A stretch of DNA of 64,000 nt from SABI01 sp028532915 (GTDB lineage Bacteria; Spirochaetota; Spirochaetia; Sphaerochaetales; Sphaerochaetaceae): positions 868,001-932,000 of the forward strand of contig OY781923.1 in NCBI GenBank assembly GCA_963677225.1, in the 5' to 3' direction. This document shows, in pieces, positions 59,347-64,000 of this stretch. The position numbers and the translations under genes were made by a program. Numbering within the stretch: position 1 is the first letter of the stretch; every line of letters begins with the position of its first letter. The notes below the pieces were generated by a model that was not told where the DNA came from, did not search any database, and saw only the letters and a program-made list of their open reading frames with translations.

Positions 59347-59381
59347 GTCAAAAACTTTTTTTAAAAAGTAATACGAATCAC

Positions 59382-59410
59382 TTGACTAAAAGTGTCAGTT
59401 AACTTATACA
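59382..59410 (+). promoter_or_regulatory. Leaderless-type promoter of the MarR gene, with operator-like core
   Basis: TTGACT (59382-59387), a 17-bp spacer and TATACA (59405-59410), then 6 nt to the ATG at 59417. The palindrome AGTTAACT at 59397-59404 ends where the -10 begins. Confidence 0.7.
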
Positions 59411-59416
59411 TTAGGT

Positions 59417-59872
59417 ATGACAAACGGTAGAGAACCAATATACGTTATGCAGCAGATCCTGACGCTTCTTCCGCATATGAACCGCAGGCCTCCGAAGCCG
59501 CACAGGACGGGAGACAGGAGGGTTGGAGCCTTTACTCACAATATGAAAAGGGCTCTCGTTATCCTTCAGAAGAAAGGGTCGATGAATCAGCGGTCTCTGG
59601 CAAAGGAGTTGAAGATCAAGGCTCAGTCGGTTTCGGTGATTGTCAGAAATCTGGAGAAAGAAGGGCTTCTGGAAAAAGAGGATGACCCGTCCAATAAGAG
59701 TTCCAATCTTCTTGTTCTGACCGATGAAGGGATACGGCATGCTTTGAATTTTGAGAAGGAAATCGAAGATCATTCGGCTTCCTTTTTCAGAGGGTTATCA
59801 CAAGATGAATTGGATAGTCTTTCATTCATACTGGAAAAACTTATTTTTACGAATAATACAAATTATAAATAA
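59417..59872 (+). CDS. MarR-family transcriptional regulator
   Basis: A 151-residue winged-helix regulator. The DNA-binding core is ALVILQKKGSMNQRSLAKELKIKAQSVSVIVRNLEKEGLLEKEDDPSNKSSNLLVLTDEG, with the wing at DPSNKSSN. A basic N-terminal segment (RRPPKPHRTGDRRV) precedes it. MarR proteins generally repress their own gene and efflux genes; the MATE operon shares a sequence element with its promoter. It has no ribosome-binding site. The tandem-Lcl lipoprotein gene follows 14 nt downstream and is probably cotranscribed. Confidence 0.85.
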   Translation: MTNGREPIYVMQQILTLLPHMNRRPPKPHRTGDRRVGAFTHNMKRALVILQKKGSMNQRSLAKELKIKAQSVSVIVRNLEKEGLLEKEDDPSNKSSNLLVLTDEGIRHALNFEKEIEDHSASFFRGLSQDELDSLSFILEKLIFTNNTNYK

Positions 59873-59886
59873 CAAGGAAAAAAAAG

Positions 59887-61239
59887 ATGAACAAGAAATT
59901 GATCTTTCTCGCAATTTTAGCTGCTTCAGTTCTGGTGGCAACTGGATGTAACACGGCCTCTGTAAGCCGGAACGATGAAATCCCGAAGGTAAGCTATGTG
60001 GTTACAGACTCACTTCAGAGCGTCGCTTATGATGATGAAGGGAATATCATTGAGGTAAGTGAAGGTGAAGCCTACTACGGTCAGGATTCCCATTATACGA
60101 CCATCCTTCCTTCCTACACCGATAACGGTGACGGGACTGTGACCGATAATAATACAGGACTGATGTGGCAGCAGGATCCCCCAAGCGATAAAATGTCATA
60201 TGAAGAAGCTGTAGAGTACGTGGAAAATCTCGAACTCGGCGGGTATACCGACTGGAGACTTCCGACGATTCAGGAATCGTACACTCTTGCTATGATGGAC
60301 GGAGAGCTGATTCCTGAAGACACGGAAAACAGTCAGCCGTACATCGATACCGATTATTTCAACTTCTACTATGATCAGAGAAAGAGCTACACGGGTTCCT
60401 ACTGGACAAGTACAACCACCGTCATGATGGAAGATTTGGGCGACACCGGTGATACTCAGGAAAGAAACTACGGTTTCAACTGGGCTGACGGTCATCTGAA
60501 AAGCTATCAGGACGGATATACTCTCGATGGTGATTCCACAGGATTCAGTATCCCGGCAGGAGTGAGAGCCGTCCGCGGTGAAGAGGGCGTCATCGGAGCC
60601 AATGATTACCAGGATAACGGCGATGGTACTGTCACCGACAATGCTACCGGTCTCATGTGGTCACAAAGCGATGCCGATTACGCGATGGATTGGGAAGAGG
60701 CACTCGCATATGCTCAGGAGAGTGAGCTGGCAGGATTTGATGACTGGAGACTTCCCACACCTAAAGAACTGCAGTCACTTGTTGAATACGGCAAATCTAC
60801 TATCCCTGCGATCGACACCGACTATTTTGACCTTCATGTCGATGATGCGTATGTATGGACCGGGACAACAAGCGGAGATTTCCCGCAGATGGCAGTCTAC
60901 ATCGCTTTCGGCCACGCATGGGGAATCGAGATCACCGGAAGTTCGAACGAGGGGACAACTCTTGACGACTTCTCCGATGTTCACGGACCGGGTGCTATCC
61001 GGGCAGATTATAAATCGGGCACAGCTCCTGCACTTTCACAGGCTTTCTACGAACAGATTACCGGTGAAGAATATCCGGGAGAAGAGTGGACTGAAGGCAA
61101 CTACATCGTAAGCGGTACCGAGGTAACTGATACAGATGGAGACGGAGATGTCGACGAGTTCGATCTTTCATACAGCGAGAATGCTGCCGACTATATTTCT
61201 ATCTACAACAGAGTCATGCTTGTCCGTGATGCTACCTGA
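59887..61239 (+). CDS. Lipoprotein with two tandem Lcl/DUF1566 domains
   Basis: A 450-residue lipoprotein (lipobox VATGC, Cys21). Two Lcl domains follow, each opening with DNGDGTVTDN-TGLMW (about 80 and 240), then a DWRLPT strand and a W-T-T/S strand; the first ends in VRAVRGE. The GDGTVTD pieces resemble calcium-binding loops, and an EF-like DTDGDGDVDEFDLSYSEN sits near the C-terminus. Likely a surface adhesive or polymer-binding protein. AAGGA precedes the ATG. The gene ends in an intrinsic terminator. Confidence 0.82.
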   Translation: MNKKLIFLAILAASVLVATGCNTASVSRNDEIPKVSYVVTDSLQSVAYDDEGNIIEVSEGEAYYGQDSHYTTILPSYTDNGDGTVTDNNTGLMWQQDPPSDKMSYEEAVEYVENLELGGYTDWRLPTIQESYTLAMMDGELIPEDTENSQPYIDTDYFNFYYDQRKSYTGSYWTSTTTVMMEDLGDTGDTQERNYGFNWADGHLKSYQDGYTLDGDSTGFSIPAGVRAVRGEEGVIGANDYQDNGDGTVTDNATGLMWSQSDADYAMDWEEALAYAQESELAGFDDWRLPTPKELQSLVEYGKSTIPAIDTDYFDLHVDDAYVWTGTTSGDFPQMAVYIAFGHAWGIEITGSSNEGTTLDDFSDVHGPGAIRADYKSGTAPALSQAFYEQITGEEYPGEEWTEGNYIVSGTEVTDTDGDGDVDEFDLSYSENAADYISIYNRVMLVRDAT

Positions 61240-61268
61240 TGCATGACCTATTGAAATACATTCTCTCA

Positions 61269-61310
61269 GGGTGTGAAAGCCGAAAAGCTTTCACACCCCG
61301 TTTTGTTTTT
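61269..61310 (+). terminator. Intrinsic terminator after the tandem-Lcl gene
   Basis: A perfect 12-bp stem (GGGTGTGAAAGC and its complement, 61269-61280 and 61287-61298), 6-nt loop, then CG and TTTTGTTTTT. Confidence 0.92.
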
Positions 61311-61319
61311 AAATTATGA

Positions 61320-61348
61320 TTGAGAGCTCCTGTGATTCATGATACCTT
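61320..61348 (+). promoter_or_regulatory. Short-leader promoter of the SnoaL-like/SDR operon
   Basis: TTGAGA (61320-61325), a 17-bp spacer and TACCTT (61343-61348), then 9 nt to the ATG at 61358, with no ribosome-binding site. Same layout as 41964-41992. Confidence 0.5.
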
Positions 61349-61357
61349 TAAAAAACA

Positions 61358-61813
61358 ATGAATGTACAGAACAATGAAAGAAAACCACTTACAGTGGAGA
61401 CTATACGAACGTTATGGTCCCAAACCTATAATACCCGGGGAAAACCTGACTGGTCGCATCTGTATCCATATTACCATGAGGATCTGGTCTTTCAGGATGC
61501 GATCCAGAGAATCGAAGGGAAAAGCGAGTTCATCAGGATGTGCGACCGGCTCGCCAAGCGGTGCAAAGAACTGAGGATGGATCTGGCGACCGTTACCCGG
61601 GATGAGACCGGGGCCTTTCTGGAATGGAAGATGACGATGATGTTCCGCATCTTTCCAAGTACACCTATGTACGGCTGTTCGCGGCTCACGATCGATGAGG
61701 ATGGTCTGATCACCTCTCAGCGTGACTATTATGATCTGTGGGGTGATATCAACAACAACATTCCCGGATACCGCAGACTCTATCGTGCCTTCATGCACAA
61801 ATTCTTCGGGTGA
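61358..61813 (+). CDS. SnoaL/NTF2-like protein
   Basis: A 151-residue protein with the NTF2-like cone fold pattern: an N-terminal helix (TVETIRTLWSQTYNT), LYPYYHEDLVFQDAIQRIEGKSEFIRMCDRL, then beta strands (GAFLEWKMTMMFRI, GCSRLTIDEDGLITSQRDYYDLWGDI). This kind of NTF2-like gene is often paired with an SDR gene in singlet-oxygen or lipid-modification clusters. Its function is unknown. The SDR gene begins 4 nt after its stop. Confidence 0.72.
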   Translation: MNVQNNERKPLTVETIRTLWSQTYNTRGKPDWSHLYPYYHEDLVFQDAIQRIEGKSEFIRMCDRLAKRCKELRMDLATVTRDETGAFLEWKMTMMFRIFPSTPMYGCSRLTIDEDGLITSQRDYYDLWGDINNNIPGYRRLYRAFMHKFFG

Positions 61814-61817
61814 TCAT

Positions 61818-62738
61818 ATGAGTGTAACACTTCCCGACGAACTGAAATTCATTCAGAATGCAAGAGCGCCTCAGAACATCAGTACGGCTTCCCTTGACGG
61901 AAAGGTCTGTGTGATCACCGGGACGACCTCAGGGATCGGGTTGGTGACAGCCCATCGCCTTGCCGCTTTCAAGGCCCACCTTGTGATGATCGTCAGAAAC
62001 AGAGAGAAGGGTGAACACCTGCAGAAAGAGATCAAAGAGAAATATAACACGGAATGTGATCTGTTCATCGCTGATTTCTCCCGCTTTGAAGATGTCAGGA
62101 ATGTTGCAGCCGGGATGAAGGAGAACTATGAGAAAATAGATGTTCTGATACTGAATGCAGGGACCTTCCTGCAGAGAAAACAATTTACCGATGAGGGCAT
62201 CGAGAAGATCTTTCATGTCAATCATCTTTCACCTTTTCTCCTTATCGGTCTGCTGAAAGACAAACTTATTCACAGTGCCCCTGCCAGAGTTCTTACAGTG
62301 AACTCCGAAGGCCACCGGTTCTCGAGGACTCTCGTCGAGGATCTCGAATGGAAGAGGCACCTCTATACCGGGCTTCGTTCCTACGGGAACGCGAAGACCG
62401 CCCAGCTGCTGTGCATGCAGAAATTCTCACATCTATTCGAAGGGACGGGTGTCACGATAAATTCGATGCATCCGGGTGAGGTGAAAAGTAATATCGGAAA
62501 CGAGAACAGTGGAGCCTACAGATTCTATTCAAAACACATCCTTTCCCATTTCCTCAAGGACCCCCGCCGTTCGGCCGAGGCCATTCACTATCTTGTCGCC
62601 GATGATAGGGTGCTGGGTGTGTCGGGAAAATTTTTCAACCTTACTATCGAGGAAGTTCCCGCGAAACATGCCCGTGATGCTGTCATGATGGAAAAGGTAT
62701 GGAAGAAAAGCTGCGAGCTCACTCACTTGAATCTCTGA
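61818..62738 (+). CDS. Short-chain dehydrogenase/reductase
   Basis: About 306 residues, classical SDR. Cofactor loop VCVITGTTSGIGLVTA (TGxxxGIG), structural LNAG motif (LILNAGTF), a Ser at VNSEGHRF and YGNAK as the catalytic Tyr-Lys. The region resembles retinol-dehydrogenase-type SDRs. Substrate unknown. Start is ATG 61818 with a GGTGA-type ribosome-binding site; the longer open frame overlaps the SnoaL-like gene. Its end overlaps the convergent phosphoesterase gene by 16 nt. Confidence 0.82.
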   Translation: MSVTLPDELKFIQNARAPQNISTASLDGKVCVITGTTSGIGLVTAHRLAAFKAHLVMIVRNREKGEHLQKEIKEKYNTECDLFIADFSRFEDVRNVAAGMKENYEKIDVLILNAGTFLQRKQFTDEGIEKIFHVNHLSPFLLIGLLKDKLIHSAPARVLTVNSEGHRFSRTLVEDLEWKRHLYTGLRSYGNAKTAQLLCMQKFSHLFEGTGVTINSMHPGEVKSNIGNENSGAYRFYSKHILSHFLKDPRRSAEAIHYLVADDRVLGVSGKFFNLTIEEVPAKHARDAVMMEKVWKKSCELTHLNL

Positions 62739-63475
62739 AAAAAATCAGGCATCTGCTCACCGTTTTGGACAGCATAAATGACAGATTCTAAAAGGGGAAA
62801 ACGGTGTGCATATTTTTTCAGATCCCGGATGTAGGTATCTCTATCATAGCTGATCTTTCGTATTTCGCAATTTATGTCTTCAGAATCTATGTCCAAAACG
62901 GCATATGAAGGGCGCCAGTTTGAATCGAACGAGTATCCGACCGCTCCCGGATTGATCACTCTCACATTTCCAACAGAGAAGTCTCCCGATCGATGAGTAT
63001 GCCCGCAGCAGATGAGATCGACATCCTCCGAGGCGATCTGAGCCGCCGTAGAAGGCAAGGTTTCCCCATGCGGTTTGAGCTGTTCTTTGAATGAATAGGG
63101 AGAGCCGTGGCAGAAGATGATACTGTGACCTTCTATCGTATGATCTTCTCTGATGGGAAGGTTTTTCAGCATCCCGACCGTTTTTGAAGATAGCTCTTCC
63201 ACTGTGAATACAGCGAGATCTTTAATGTATCCTTCAAGTTTCGTAGTCACCCTGAGATTTTCCAGATTTTCAATGTTCGCATCGGTATTCCCTTTGATCG
63301 AGGCGAGGATAGGGAGGTCTGACAACCTTTCGATACATCTTTTGGGAAACAATCCGTTGAAGACGGTATCACCGAGGAGAATATACTGATCGATATGACA
63401 TTCTGCTCCATCGGCGAGCACTGCATCCAGAGCATGACTGTTTCCGTGAATGTCACTGAGAAGAGCTAATCTCAA
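62723..63475 (-). CDS. YfcE-like metallophosphoesterase
   Basis: About 250 residues. All calcineurin-like metal motifs are in order: LLSDIHGNSHAL (DxH), LGDTVF, GNTDANI, FCHGSPYSF and CGHTHRSGDF (GHxH). Enzymes of this type hydrolyse phosphodiesters; the substrate is not known. The start is the TTG at 63475, with GAGGAATGA just before it overlapping the upstream stop; an ATG at 63523 is in frame but has no ribosome-binding site. It is probably cotranscribed with the P-II-like gene. Confidence 0.82.
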   Translation of the reverse strand: MRLALLSDIHGNSHALDAVLADGAECHIDQYILLGDTVFNGLFPKRCIERLSDLPILASIKGNTDANIENLENLRVTTKLEGYIKDLAVFTVEELSSKTVGMLKNLPIREDHTIEGHSIIFCHGSPYSFKEQLKPHGETLPSTAAQIASEDVDLICCGHTHRSGDFSVGNVRVINPGAVGYSFDSNWRPSYAVLDIDSEDINCEIRKISYDRDTYIRDLKKYAHRFPLLESVIYAVQNGEQMPDFFQRFK

Positions 63476-63479
63476 AATC

Positions 63480-64000
63480 TCATTCCTCTTTCGGTGTTCC
63501 GAGTGTAATGAACTGTTCGACATCGGTGCAGTAGGCTATTCCCGAACCAGGCGTCGAAAGACAGGGAACCAGCTTGATCGCCTGGAGGATCTGTCCGGTC
63601 TTTGAAGAATCGACGAGGATCAGAAGGATCTCTTTTTCCGGAACCAGCTGTACTCCGAAGAATTTCACATCTTCTTCCTTTCCTGTACCGCTGGCATTGA
63701 TGATAGTCCCTCCTGCTGCTCCTTGAGCTCTTGCAGCATCCATCACCTCATCGGCGTATCCTTTATTGACTATGCAGGTTATGAGAGTATGATCGCTATT
63801 CATCGTCTTTCTCCTTCTATCGTTTTCATCTGATCCGCTCATTTTCGAGTTCTTCGCTCTGGACAGGATGTCGGGAACATCGATGAGCATCGCAATCCCG
63901 CTGCTTATTCTTTTATGCTTCCTGAATGCGTGAAGAGCCTGGATGACCGGTTCTATCTCCTCATTTTTGACGAGGGTGAGCACTACATCCTTGAAACTGT
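63480..64000 (-). CDS. Tandem P-II-like signalling protein, N-terminus cut by window edge
   Basis: The frame is open from the window end to the stop at 63480 (173 codons visible). It contains the end of one P-II-like domain (VVLTLVKNEEIEPVIQALHAFRKH, ISSGIAMLIDVPDI) and a full second one of 107 residues (TLITCIVNKGYADEVMDAARAQGAAGGTIINASG, then KEILLILVDSSKTGQILQAI). P-II-like proteins bind nucleotides or small metabolites and regulate transporters. An AAGGAG sits 7 nt before an in-frame ATG at 63803, so the second domain may also be made alone. The uridylylated T-loop Tyr of GlnB is not evident. Confidence 0.72.
   Translation of the reverse strand, partial: SFKDVVLTLVKNEEIEPVIQALHAFRKHKRISSGIAMLIDVPDILSRAKNSKMSGSDENDRRRKTMNSDHTLITCIVNKGYADEVMDAARAQGAAGGTIINASGTGKEEDVKFFGVQLVPEKEILLILVDSSKTGQILQAIKLVPCLSTPGSGIAYCTDVEQFITLGTPKEE

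Noticed and set aside
1..64000. CRISPR arrays, rRNA, tRNA, prophage or conjugation genes
   Set aside because: Looked for regularly spaced repeats, cloverleaf-like GC-rich blocks, integrase or relaxase motifs; none seen. The only mobile element is the IS30 copy.

Overview
This window looks like a chromosomal segment of a Gram-negative-type bacterium, most likely a spirochaete of the Spirochaeta/Sphaerochaeta kind. The evidence is indirect. The three solute-binding proteins mature just before Gly-Gln/Asn-rich, Thr/Glu-rich starts of the sort common in that group. Tripartite TRAP and TTT importers, Lcl-type lipoproteins and spirochaete-like lipoboxes are present, and the codon usage has moderate GC. 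No rRNA, tRNA or CRISPR array was seen, so placement rests on protein style only.

Layout. 1-2.4 kb: a reverse-strand set with a clostripain-family (C11) lipoprotein protease, a small lipoprotein and a truncated hypothetical gene. 2.5-3.8 kb: an intact IS30-family element flanked by a 16-bp direct repeat. 3.9-7.1 kb: a UgpB-UgpA-UgpE glycerol-3-phosphate type ABC importer without its ATPase. 7.2-35.5 kb: a large extracellular polysaccharide locus. It holds an acyltransferase fusion, mannose-1-phosphate guanylyltransferase, four GT4 and one GT2 glycosyltransferases, a WecG/TagA glycosyltransferase, a priming phosphoglycosyltransferase, Wzx flippase, Wzy-like polymerase, a Wzz/Wzc-like protein, a GH9 glycanase and a second FemAB/GNAT-like acyltransferase. 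Signalling genes (GGDEF, STAS, and a PAS-GAF-SpoIIE-HATPase protein) are interleaved. 35.5-40.4 kb: a heterodimeric ABC exporter and a MATE transporter. 40.7-41.8 kb: a DUF2089 regulator operon. 42.0-45.3 kb: two tandem Wzi-like outer-membrane proteins. 45.3-51.2 kb: a GntR/FCD regulator divergent from a TctCBA importer, a 2-hydroxyacid dehydrogenase and a TIM-barrel isomerase. 51.5-58.4 kb: a GntR/LacI-type regulator divergent from a TRAP importer, an IolB-like cupin, a FrlC-like epimerase and a metal-ligand-less M24 protein. 58.4-64 kb: DUF1295, MarR, tandem-Lcl lipoprotein, SnoaL-like, SDR, metallophosphoesterase and a P-II-like protein cut by the window end.

How it fits together. The polysaccharide locus can supply GDP-mannose, prime a lipid carrier, extend, flip, polymerise, trim and decorate a polymer. 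The nearby Wzi-like pair could anchor it at the surface. A STAS protein and a phosphatase/kinase fusion bracket the GH9 gene and look like a partner-switching control. The two importer operons each sit opposite their own GntR-type repressor, with visible operator-like palindromes, and feed dehydrogenase/isomerase genes for sugar acids.

Most unusual features: (i) two adjacent phosphoglycosyltransferase-type proteins, one fused to a P-loop-less uridine-kinase-like domain, the other a nucleotidyltransferase/left-handed-helix/sugar-transferase fusion that has lost catalytic residues in both enzyme domains; (ii) a recurring promoter geometry (-35, 17 bp, -10, 6 or 9 nt, ATG) at seven genes lacking a ribosome-binding site, implying leaderless mRNAs; (iii) identical 19-bp operator sites exactly 180 bp apart around a GntR/TTT divergent pair.
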